From Marvania coccoides (Eukaryota > Chlorophyta > Trebouxiophyceae > Chlorellales > Chlorellaceae), in NCBI GenBank assembly GCA_963854735.1, contig OY978097.1:1984001-2048000 (forward strand): a stretch of DNA of 64,000 nucleotides, written 5' to 3'. The translations under genes were made by a program, and so were the position numbers. A model generated the notes under the pieces. It did not search any database. It had not been told where the DNA came from and saw only the letters and a list, made by a program, of their open reading frames with translations. Every line of letters begins with the position of its first letter. Position 1 is the stretch's first letter. Positions 54,209 to 63,343 of the stretch are shown piece by piece.

Positions 54209-57200
54209 ATGTCGCAGACCTTGTGCGACGTGCTGGGTGGCGCCCATGATCCGTCCGTACCAGCCCTCATTGTCGGCAGCGGCGGCCCAACTTTCACCCG
54301 CCGAGACATCCACCAGGCGGCCGTCCGCTTCGCCGCGACGCTGACTGCCAGCGGCATCGTCAAACCGGGGGACACCGTGACCCTCGTCGACTCCAACACT
54401 GTGGAATTCGTGGTTGCTTTCCTTGGCGTCACCTACTCTCGCGCTGTCGTGGCTCCGCTCAACCAAAACTACACCCAAGCCGAGTTCGAGTACTACATGG
54501 AAGACTCGGGGTCAAAGCTGGTGGTGACGGGCCACACCGGCATACCCGCTGCGGAGGCGGCAGCAGCGTCGGAAGAGAATCCCACTCCCGCCATTGCCCT
54601 CTCATTTGGCGCTGCCTCTGAGGGTGGAGACCCGGTTTTTGACGTTGCTCTGCGGCATGGAGATCTGCAGCTGGCGGTGGCGCCCCCCGTCGCCTCTCTT
54701 TCTGAGTTGCCTCGCCCTGACGACGTTGCTCTGTTCCTGCACACCTCTGGCACCACTGCCAGGCCCAAAGGGGTGCCGCTCAGCCACGCCAACCTCATGG
54801 CATCGCTGAAGAACATCTGCGACACCTACGAGTTCACCCCCGAGGACGTTTCTTTACTCGTCATGTGAGATTTTTGTTTTCTTTTGCAACGTAGTATTCA
54901 GTATTGACATTATTGCACAAGTTTATTTACTTTTTCCCTGAAACCCTGGTTTCCGTTACACTTTTTAAATATAAAATTATGAATCATGAATTGCAGGCCT
55001 CTGTTCCACGTGCATGGGCTCATGGCGGGCTTGCTAGCCCCGCTGTCTGCCGGTGCCACAGTGGTCATCCCTGCCGCCGGAAAATTCTCCGCCACCGCCT
55101 TCTGGCCCGACGCAGTTGCGCACGGCGCCACCTTCTACACCGCCGTGCCCACCATGCACCAGATCTTGGTGGCGAGGGCGGAGACAGACTTTCCCAAAGA
55201 CACGCCGCCCCCGCTGCGCGTCATCCGCTCCTGCTCCGCCTCCCTCGCGCCCGCCACGCTGCACAAGCTGGAGGCGGCGTTTGGCGCGCCGGTGCTGGAA
55301 GCGTACGAACTATGTATAGATTTTAAACAATCGTCTTTCGATTTATGGAAAATATTAAATCCATTTTTTTTTTGCAGGTACGCCATGACGGAGGCCTCCC
55401 ACCAAATGACCTCCAACCCCCTCCCTAAGCACGGCGCCCACAAACCCGGCACTGTTGGCAAGCCTCAGGGCACAGTGCAGCTCACAATTCTCGGCAGCGG
55501 GCCGCAGTTTCAGCAGCTGCCACCTGGGCAAGCGGGAGAGGTGTGCATCAGGGGGCCCAACGTCACCTCAGGCTACATGAACAACCCGAAGGCGAACGAG
55601 GAGGCGTTTGGCGGCGGATGGTTTCACACCGGCGATGAGGGGTACCTGGACGAGGAGGGGTTCCTGACGCTGACTGGGCGGATCAAGGAGCTCATCAACC
55701 GCGGCGGAGAGAAGGTGCGCGCGTTAATTTCCCTTCTTTTCTGCGCACGACGTGTTTTTTCCTCTCTGGCTGAAGTTTTTCCACCTCCCACTATCTCCTT
55801 TTTATTTCTTTGCTCAATTGAGCGCAGATTTCACCCCTGGAGGTGGACGCCACGCTGATGGCCCATCCCTGGGTGGCTGAGGCGGTATCTTTCGCTGAGC
55901 CTGACGAAAAATACGGAGAGGTGGTGGCGGTAGGGGTGGTGCTGACAGCGGAGGGGAAGAAAGAGCTGGCGGGTGGAACAGACGTCGTGGGGTCTATCAA
56001 GGCACACTGCGGGGCGCGTCTGGTAGCATTCAAGGTACCGGGCAAAGTTTTCATCACGGAGGAGCTGCCCAAAACAGCCACAGGCAAGGTTCAGCGTCGC
56101 ATCGTTGCTGCCGCCTTTCTCAAGCCTCAGCTCGAGCCTGTACCTGCAGTAAAACAGCAGCTAGCGCTGCCGGCTGACGGTTGCTTCCTGGCTGCGCGCG
56201 CTCTGGCCCGCCTGGGCGTTACATCGATGTTTGGCTGCGTCGGAATCCCAGTAACAAACCTAGCGTCTGCGGCGCAGGCCTGCGGCATTCGGTATATCGG
56301 CTGCCGCAACGAACAGGCGGCAGGCTACGCTGCAGCCGCCACCGGCTTTCTCACGGGCACCCCTGGCGTGCTGCTGACTGTGTCGGGCCCTGGAGTTGTC
56401 CACGGCATCGCAGGCCTCAGCAACGCCCAGACCAACTGCTGGCCGATGATCATGCTGAGCGGCAGCTGCGAGAGTGGCGAGGTGGGCAAGGGTGCCTTTC
56501 AGGAGCTGGACCAGGTGGCTGCGGTGGAGGGCATGTGGGTGAAATTTGCCGTGCAAGCGACCTCCTGTGAAAACATCCCGACCTGCATTGCCGGCGCCCT
56601 CGCTGCCGCGATTTCCGGCCGCCCAGGGGCCGCCTACGTCGACATCCCGTCGGATGTGCTCATGCAGAGCGTGCAAGATGCCGCCGCCGCTGAAGCGCTG
56701 ATCGTGGCGCTGCCAGAGAGCCTCTCTCACCAGCAGCGCGCTGCAGCAGCGAGCGCCGACGTCTCCGAAGCGGCAGAGCTCATGCGAGCCGCCCAGAGCC
56801 CGCTGATCGTGGTCGGCAAGGGCGCAGCGTTCGCTCAGGCGGAGTCAAGTGTGCGCGCGCTCGTGGACGGCTGGGGCGTTCCCTTCTTGGCGACGTCCAT
56901 GGGGCGGGGCGTGGTGCCTGAAGATCACCCCATGTGCGTCAACTCAGCGCGCTCCATAGCGCTGGCGGAGGCCGACGTGGTGCTGGTGTTCGGGTCCCGG
57001 CTGAACTGGCAGCTGCACTTTGGGGAGCAGCCAAAATGGAGCGGCGGCGTGAAGTTCATTCTGGTTGACCCCGAGCCGACCGACCGGGACGCCGCCCTCG
57101 CAGCGGCGTGTCTGCGGGGCGATGCGGGTGCCGTGGCGGACCAGTTGCTGGCGGCGCTGCCCGCTGGCGGCCGCGGCGCTGCTGCCGGCGAGTGGACCCA

Positions 57201-58022
57201 AACGTTGACAGCCAAGGCGGCAACTGCCAGGACCAAGCTAGAAGAGTCCCTTGCGCGCCACAAAGCCCACCCGCTGGATTTTAAGGCAGCGCTGCGGGCT
57301 GTGAAGGATGAGCTTGCGGCGGTGGCACCAGCGCCGATTGTGGTTTCTGAGGGCGCCAACACGATGGACAACGCCAGGCTGATTCTGTCCCCTGTGAACG
57401 AGCCGCGCACCAGGCTGGATGCCGGCACCTGGGGAACGATGGGCGTGGGGCCTGGGTGAGTAAAGCAACCGTGGTATTTTGGGGGGGGGGTAAATTTGTT
57501 TATTTATATTGGCGCTCAGATTTATTTCTTCTTTTGTTTATTTAAATTTTAGTCGTCTTTTTGTTTCCGCCATATAGGTACGCTCTCGCTGCTGCTGTTG
57601 CCTTCCCAGAGCGCTGCGTTGTGGCGGTTGAGGGCGACTCTGCCTTTGGCTTCTCAGCCATGGAAGTTGAAACCGCTTGTCGCTACAACTTGCCGGTCAC
57701 ATTCATAGTTTTCAACAACGGCGGCATCTACGGCGGGGACCGCCGCGCGTCAGAGCTGCAAACCCTCGCTGCCGCTGGGCTGAGCGCAGCAGGCTATGCC
57801 AGCGACCCTGCGCCCACGTCATTCGTCCCCGGAGCCAGGTACGACCACCTCGCTGTCGCGTTTGGCGGGGTGGGAGTGCACGTAGAGGACGCGGAGGGGC
57901 TGCAAGCTGCGTTGAAGGCAGCGCTTGCCTCGCGAAAGGCGACTGTCATTGATGTGGCCATAGACCCCCAGGCTGGAGTGGAATCCGGGAATGTTCACGC
58001 ATTCAACGCGCTTAAGAAGTAA
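54209..58022 (+). CDS. oxalate-CoA ligase/oxalyl-CoA decarboxylase fusion
   Basis: Exons 54209-54864, 54997-55302, 55378-55714, 55828-57455 and 57578-58022 join in phase to give 1,123 residues. Residues 1 to about 530 are an AAE3/Pcs60-type acyl-activating enzyme: LHTSGTTARPKGVPLSHANL (P-loop-like), PLFHVHGLMAGLLAPL, YAMTEASHQMTSNPLP, GWFHTGDEGYLDEEG, GRIKELINRGGEK and PKTATGKVQRRIV with its catalytic Lys. From about residue 550 a full thiamine-diphosphate decarboxylase follows: FGCVGIPVTNLAS, the catalytic Glu in GCRNEQAAGYAAAA, GPGVVHGIAGLSNA, DAGTWGTMGVGPGYA and the ThDP/Mg motif VEGDSAFGFSAME to FNNGGIYGG. It matches plant oxalyl-CoA decarboxylase. Together they would convert oxalate to formyl-CoA and CO2. 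The junction is inside one exon with no stop. No peroxisomal SKL end is present. Confidence 0.93.
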
Positions 58023-58193
58023 ATAAATTGTTATATTAGAGAGAATGAAAGCAACAAAATTGTTAAACACTGAATATATTAACATTTTTGCAAAATAAAA
58101 TGAAAATGATCGAGTGAGTGATTCTCCACACAACGCGCACAATTTTAATCATCTGAGCTTGCCAAAAATTCATAAATAATTGTCAAAGTCAAA

Positions 58194-60065
58194 ATGAATA
58201 CGACAACGCCTTGGCTTTTAAAAGCCGGCTCCCACGACGACGACCAGTTGGGCCGCCGCTTAATAGCCGCCGGCCCAATTGCAGCAGGGCGCCTCGTACT
58301 AGAAGAGGTGCCTTACGCGTGCGTAATGCTTTGCAACGAGGTGTCGCGGCGCTGCGACTGCTGTTTCTACCTTCCAGCAGCAGGCATAGAGCTGTCTCGC
58401 TGCTCCAGCTGCAAGGCGGCATTTTTTTTGGATCGCACCCACCAGAAGCTCGCATGGAAAAGAGGCCACCGATCGGAATGCGCTGTGCTAGCTGCAGCAG
58501 AAGGGCGTGGTGCTGAGCTTCCTTCCGCGGTTCGTCTGGCCATTCGCGCAGTCATTTCTCTTACAACAGCCAGTGATTCAGCCACCGGCACGCCCTCGGA
58601 GCAGCACTCCATCCTTCCTGAAGGATTTGAAGGCGTGCTGAGCTTGCAGTCGCACTGGAACCTTGCCTCAGACGCCAGCAAAACCGAGTTTGCTCAGCTT
58701 GGCGCCTGGGCGTTTTCCCTGCTGGAGCGCGGCTGCCCGAAAGCTGCCGCCAAGATCACCCCTCGCGCCCTTGCTAAACTGGTGGCCAGGATCTCGTGCA
58801 ACAGCCACACCGTGTGCACAGATGAGCAGCAGCCTATTGGCGTCGGCATTTTCCCATTGACAGCCATGGCCAACCATGCGTGCGACCCCAACTGTGTCCA
58901 GTCTTTCAAACGCGACGGAAAGGTGGAGCTTAGGTACGGTTTTCAAGGTACCGTTTCCCCCCCTAATTCTTGTGCAACGGTTTTTCTTTTTTGAAATTAA
59001 AATGTTCGTTTTCGTTGCTGTGTGGTTTTTGGCAGGACGGTGCGCAAGGTTGAAGCCGGAGAGGAGCTCACGATCTCGTACTGCGACGGCATGGCCCCTC
59101 GGTGGGAGCGGCGGGCGGAGCTGCTGCAGAGCTATCACTTTGATATCAACGCCGCTCAATTTGAATCTTCCAGCGATTCCACCCCTCTGCCCACGATTAC
59201 AGAAGAAGACGTTTTCACGATGACAGAGCTTAGAGGGCCCGCGGGCAGCACGTTTACGTCCGTTAAACTGCTGCATGTGCACTACTGCGGCCGATCAGTC
59301 CCGCCGTGGCCCCATGATGCCCACAGAGACCTCGAGTACTGCGCACTGCGAGGCGCAGGCGCGCCAGCTGGCGCCTGGGGGGAGCTGCGTTGGCTGGAGA
59401 GCTTCCCCAGCCCCACGAAGAGCCTGGAGCTGGGGGGAGAGAAGCTGATGCCGACCGGGACCGGCGATGGCGAAGATGAAAGCGAAAGCACGGTTTCGCC
59501 CGTCGTCGAGGTGCACACGTGGAGCATCGAGGGCGTATGGGAGGCAAGTGCTCAGAAGCGCGAATTTTTGCAGGCGTTTGCGGGGGGGGTCTGCGCTTTG
59601 AACACCGCCAAAGCCTCTGCCGCTGAGCCTCCGGTGGTGGCTGAAAACCTGAAGAGCGCGCTGTCTCTTCTTACACCACAGCAGTCGGGTGACGGTGCGG
59701 TTGCCCTTGGCTCCCGCCACCTGCTACGCCTACGCTTGCTGGCGGCGCGGCTCAAAGCGCTGTTGGATGGTAGCCAAAACTGGCTGGAGGCGCTGAATAC
59801 CGCCAGGGAGCTGCTTCCGCTGCTGGAATTTGCGGCTGAGGGTCACGCTGCGGCGGCGTTGATGCCGTTGGCGCTTCACCTGGCCACTCTGGCGAAGCTT
59901 GAGCATTTGGTGGGAGAATTGACGCTGGCGACTAGGTACGCTCGCAAGGCGCTGCCGATGCTGGAAACAGCGCTGGGGCCAGGGGGCAGCACTGTGAGGG
60001 AGGTGGCGAGAGTGGCGAGAGAGGCTGCAATGCAGCTGGAAGCGCAACAACGCCAATATCAATAA
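58194..60065 (+). CDS. SET-MYND protein with C-terminal helical repeats
   Basis: Exons 58194-58933 and 59036-60065 give 589 residues. The SET N-part (LGRRLIAAGPIAAGRLVLEE) is interrupted by a MYND-like finger (CDCCFYLPAAG, CSSCKAAFFLDRTHQKLAWK and HRSEC), then MANHACDPNCVQSF and EELTISYCDGMAP complete the SET core. The finger lacks the usual YCSxxC: the positions read F-L-D-R-T-H, so one Cys ligand appears lost and another is His. The C-terminal 330 residues form helices resembling TPR, as in animal SMYD1-3 (WLEALNTARELLPLLEFAAE and following). It is a predicted protein methyltransferase of unknown substrate. It follows the oxalate fusion gene after 171 bases. The first SET-MYND gene in this window has an intact finger. 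Confidence 0.85.
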
Positions 60066-60719
60066 AGCTGCAATAAAGTACCGACTTGTTTTGTTTCATA
60101 TATTTGAAATTCTTTCACAACCCAAAACACGCCGGTACTTGTTTTGGGTTGTATTTTTTTAACTCTTAGTATTGGTTCGTTGTACATATGGTTTAACGTT
60201 CTCCTACAGAAGGCGCTACTATAGAGACCTGGAAGGCGACGTGCCACTCCCCGCCACAGTAAGTCGGGGTACCCCCTTCCATCCGTGGGATCTACCTCAG
60301 GTACTGGGGACGTACAGATAATGTATAACGCCGATAACGCTCCGTCGCCCACAGTGTAAGACTCTGGCCCCTGCCTTCCTGAGTCCCCCACGGCGCGACC
60401 GACACAAACACAAAGGTGCGAGCAGGACTCTCCGGACTGCAAGCGGCCCGTCCAGTTTTTGGTTCGCGCTTGGGCAATGCTGGCCCGCCCAGCACCCCTC
60501 CCATCTACAGCGGTCACTCAATATGCCCACCAAATTGCCCCCCACGTCTCCCCCCACACTGTCGTTTTTTATACTATGTACTTCCCTAGCCAGCACCGTC
60601 AATAACTGGTATGGTTGCTTTTGCTCCCACGCCAGCTGTGCACTTTGAGTTTGAAATTTTCAAAGGGAAGAGGATTTAAGCTGGCGGCAGCGAGGGAGGG
60701 GTTTCTGGGCAATCGAAAT
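60066..60719. other. spacer with hairpin repeat and G+C-rich non-coding block
   Basis: After the SET-MYND gene an inverted repeat (60117-60152) recurs from 41.8 kb. From about 60220 to 60560 is a G+C-rich block with no coding pattern: stops occur in every frame and residues are unbiased. It could be a structured RNA gene, but I do not recognise it as RNase P, SRP, a spliceosomal RNA or a tRNA. Confidence 0.4.
60117..60152. repeat. ACAACCCAAAAC inverted repeat
   Basis: Two 12-bp arms, ACAACCCAAAAC and GTTTTGGGTTGT, are perfectly complementary with a 12-nt loop. The same arms form the tandem repeat at 41752-41908. Here, too, it lies just after a gene's stop codon (60065). Confidence 0.85.
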
Positions 60720-61036
60720 GGTGCAGATTCCGCAGATGGTTTCGGCCATCAGAGTCAACGGCAAGCAGCTGTACGAGGCCGCCAGGGCGGGGGAAAGAGG
60801 TTGAGTGCAAGGCGCGGGCGGCGACGGTGGCGCGGTTTGACCTGAAGAGGGAGTCCAGCGCGGCCGCGGCGCAGGACGTCAGTTTTTCGCGAGCTGCAAT
60901 GTCATGGGCGAGGGAGGCTCTGTCGGCGGAGCTGAAGGAGGCGAAGCAGAGGGCTGCAGGCGGAGGGAATTTGGAGCAGCTCGGGACTGGCCAAGCGGTG
61001 GCTGCTGCTGCAGGGGCTAGAGAGGTGTGCGTGTAG
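60719..61036 (+). pseudogene. helical protein remnant with a G-run frame break
   Basis: The start ATG at 60719 gives MVQIPQMVSAIRVNGKQLYE and then AARAG before a stop after 29 codons. If one G of a five-G run near 60791 is bypassed, the frame continues as KEVECKARAATVARFDLKRE through to ALSAELKEAKQRAAGGG and a stop at 61036. Codons are G/C-ending in both parts, which points to a single broken gene. No family is recognised. Alternatively the break is a sequencing error in the homopolymer. Confidence 0.4.
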
Positions 61037-61376
61037 AAGCAGCAGGAGCGAGAAGATGCAGTGGCTTGCGCAATTTAACCCGTGTGGAGTTGCTGAATGC
61101 ACTATGCGCCTCCCGAAGCTTTTCTCCGCAGGTTCGCAGGTTTGCAGGGATGGGTATCGGCAGGTTCTTTCTGAAGAAAGAATGTCTCTTTCGAGAAGAA
61201 TGGAAACAGAAAAAATGAACAGTGATGAACGCAAGTTTCAAGGTTTTCAAAGTTTTCAAGTATGGGGCCATGCATGTTTTGTCTTGAATCGTAATGTAAT
61301 ATCTAAGTCTTGAACCGAAAGATGAGGAAGCTCCTGCTCACTGCTGGGCGTCCTGCTGCTGGGGGAGGGGGGGCTG
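61037..61376. other. spacer
   Basis: About 340 bases of mixed composition with no coding pattern. A short open frame (61056-61313) has no codon bias. Nothing else is recognised. Confidence 0.35.
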
Positions 61377-61745
61377 CTAGATGGATGCTGCGAAGGCGAG
61401 CTCGAGCTGCTCAACCTTAAGGCTGAGGCGCCAAATCTCCTCGTCCGCTTCGGCCTTCCGCAGGAAAACATGCATTTTTGCAGCATAGTCATGGGCGAAA
61501 TGCTTCTTCGACGCCAGAGCTTCTTTTGAAAAATAAAAGTAAGCCGCCAGAGTTACCAGTGTGATGAGAATCCAGCCCAGCCAGCCAGTTTCCATGAAAC
61601 TCCATGCACCTTCAGCAGCTCCAGGCAGCAGCTTCAAGGCTCTCATCATAGCCGATGACGCAGCGATGAAGCCCACCAGCCTGGCGGATTCCACAACTCT
61701 GCGCAAGCGCACAAGCCACGGCAGCGGCACATGCTTGATCGTCAT
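61377..61745 (-). CDS. possible single-pass membrane protein with coiled coil
   Basis: An open frame from ATG at 61745 gives 122 residues. One hydrophobic segment (GWLGWILITLVTLAAYFYF) is followed by a charged stretch with heptad-like spacing (EADEEIWRLSLKVEQLELAF). I do not recognise the family. The frame is open for a further 43 codons to another ATG at 61874, but that upstream part overlaps, in a different frame, an inverted duplicate of a segment at 62893-62976. It is either a real small gene or part of a decayed multi-exon gene. No introns can be placed. Confidence 0.4.
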   Translation of the reverse strand: MTIKHVPLPWLVRLRRVVESARLVGFIAASSAMMRALKLLPGAAEGAWSFMETGWLGWILITLVTLAAYFYFSKEALASKKHFAHDYAAKMHVFLRKAEADEEIWRLSLKVEQLELAFAASI

Positions 61746-62004
61746 CGTTTCGTTGTTAACGATGAGGCCCCATTTTTTTCCACTCCGGCGAGCACTTGAA
61801 CATCGACAGGGCCTTTTCACGGGCATTGTCGTCAGGTAATGACTCGAGCCTCCAAAACTTTTGGATTTCAACATGTTTTTCTCGAAGTTGAACCGTTCAA
61901 GTTGTTGAACAACTTTGAAGAACGGCTTTTTAAATTTTTATTTATTGCACCATCCGTTCACATTATTAAACTTTTTTTTCGTTAGCGATTGAGAAATCTT
62001 CATA

Positions 62005-62319
62005 ATGGCAGAGCCGGCTCTTCCAAACACTCGTCAAATTGACCATTTTCTCGAAATATTCGATGTGCTGAAATTTGACGTCGACGTCGACTCATTCAAG
62101 CGGACGGTTTCGCGAAGCACCGTGGCAGTGCTTGAAACGCATGGAACCATCGCCATCGCCGATCGCAACGGCATTGAGAAGGCGGTGGATTGGGTGCTGC
62201 TTTTGCTGTTACCAAAGGGAGAGAGAGCTGAGGAACTGGCTATCTGTGAGCTGCTGTACATTGTAGCAGAGGCGACAAGAGGGGGAATGGAGCTGCATTC
62301 CGGAGGTTGCGCGTGCTGA
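62005..62319 (+). CDS. possible small gene overlapping the palindrome left arm
   Basis: An open frame of 104 codons with an ATG at 62005 (MAEPALPNTRQIDHFLEIFD) runs into the left palindrome arm (VSRSTVAVLETHGTIAIADR). Residues 1-85 have ordinary composition with acidic and hydrophobic helices; the end is Cys/Gly-rich. The family is not recognised. The minus-strand copy of the shared part, in the right arm, lacks the first 35 codons. It may be the intact member of the duplicated segment, or a decayed exon of a longer gene. Confidence 0.35.
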   Translation: MAEPALPNTRQIDHFLEIFDVLKFDVDVDSFKRTVSRSTVAVLETHGTIAIADRNGIEKAVDWVLLLLLPKGERAEELAICELLYIVAEATRGGMELHSGGCAC

Positions 62320-62516
62320 TCTCCCACTCGTCCATCCCCCTTTTCGCCTCCCCCACAATAAATATGCAGCAGCTCACAGATAGCCAGTTCCTCAGCTCTC
62401 TCTCCCTTTGGTAACAGCAAAAGCAGCACCCGATCCACCGCCTTCTCAATGCCGTTGCGATCGGCGATGGCGATGGTTCCATGCGTTTCAAGCACTGCCA
62501 CCGTGCTTCGCGAAAC
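62107..62516. repeat. 410-bp near-perfect palindrome
   Basis: The arms 62107-62256 and 62367-62516 are 150 bases each and almost identical as reverse complements (I noticed one mismatch, T at 62189 against the partner). The 110-base loop contains further weaker complementarity. Open frames on both strands across it (62005-62319 and 62034-62579) translate the same sense sequence (THGTIAIADRNGIEKAVD) because of the symmetry. Confidence 0.9.
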
Positions 62517-62739
62517 ACTATGAACGGATGGCGCAGTAAGTAAGAATTTAGTTAACCGTTCCTCAAAGTTGTTGAACACTTCGAGAAAAACATGAAATCA
62601 AAAGTTTTGTGTTGACCTTGTCTTGAAAGACAAACGGTTTTTATGTCAGAGATCTACTACTTGATTATAATCTTTCGAAAGCTTCCTTGCGGAAACACTC
62701 GGAAATTAATCCATTTATTGTGTTTTTAATTATGCTGTC

Positions 62740-63343
62740 TCTGAGGGAGAAGCGAGAGGCGATGGACGGTCTGAGAAGTCGACTACACGACCTGGAGCAT
62801 CAGGTACTGCGTCAGGGAAACACGTTCATACCCGCTCTTGGAACACTGTGGGAAGCGTTGCCGAGGAGCGCATCACACTCATCATCAGGCGAAGGAGGCG
62901 CGAGTCATTACCTGACGACAGTGCCCGTGAAAAGGCCCTGTCGGAGTTCATGCGCTCGCCGGAGTGGGAAAAGTGGTGCAAGCTTCTTGACTTGAGGAAG
63001 CCAGAACTCTATGGAAGCTGAAGGCTGCAGAAAATGATTACAACGTCGCCTTGCAAGCTGAGGGGCGGATACCAGCTGAACCAAGCCTTTGGAGCCGCGT
63101 ATGCAGCCTATTCCGCAGCGAAGGTCCGTTTTTTTCAGTTTGTATTTCTTCTTGAGCTTGCTCTTTCTTAAACCTTGAAGCCTAATGCCAATAATTTTTT
63201 CTTGTTATTTTTATTTATTGCAGAGCCATCCTCAAGGATTGTGCCTGGCGGTATGCCAGCAGTGCAGGTGCCTCCATCCCAGCGCCACCACAATTTGAGC
63301 ACCGTCCCCCATAAGAACCCCACGATGCGATCGGAAAACTAGT
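62740..63343 (+). pseudogene. broken gene in the inverted-duplicated region
   Basis: A sense-like segment reads EERITLIIRRRRRESLPDDS, then AREKALSEFMRSPEWEKW and CKLLD. A one-base shift near 62991 leads to LEEARTLWKLKAAENDYNVA, and an intron-like gap (about 63125-63223, GT to AG) joins LFRSE to EPSSRIVPGGMPAVQVPPSQ and a stop at 63343. Part of it recurs inverted at 61770-61853, where it also ends early. Codon bias supports former coding function. The product is not recognised. The frame break could be a sequencing error, but the partner copy is truncated as well. Confidence 0.4.

Larger units (their letters stand above)
61770..62976. repeat. nested inverted duplications (fold-back structure)
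   Basis: Three pairs of inverted segments share one centre near 62312: outer 61770-61853 with 62893-62976, middle 61853-61930 with 62553-62609, and inner 62107-62256 with 62367-62516. The outer pair is about 84 bp with scattered mismatches. Segments of unequal length separate the pairs on either side. The whole could be a decayed fold-back element or an inverted gene duplication. Confidence 0.8.

Noticed and set aside
55980..56260. The oxalate fusion as a mis-joined pair of genes
   Set aside because: The junction is inside one open exon with no stop, splice site or promoter-like A+T-rich spacer, unlike every real gene boundary in the window.
57940..58022. Peroxisomal targeting signal at the end of the oxalate fusion
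   Set aside because: The C-terminus ends NALKK, not SKL or a close variant.
62034..62579. A 181-codon minus-strand open frame across the palindrome
   Set aside because: It reads one arm in sense and the other in antisense, so most of it is a product of the symmetry.
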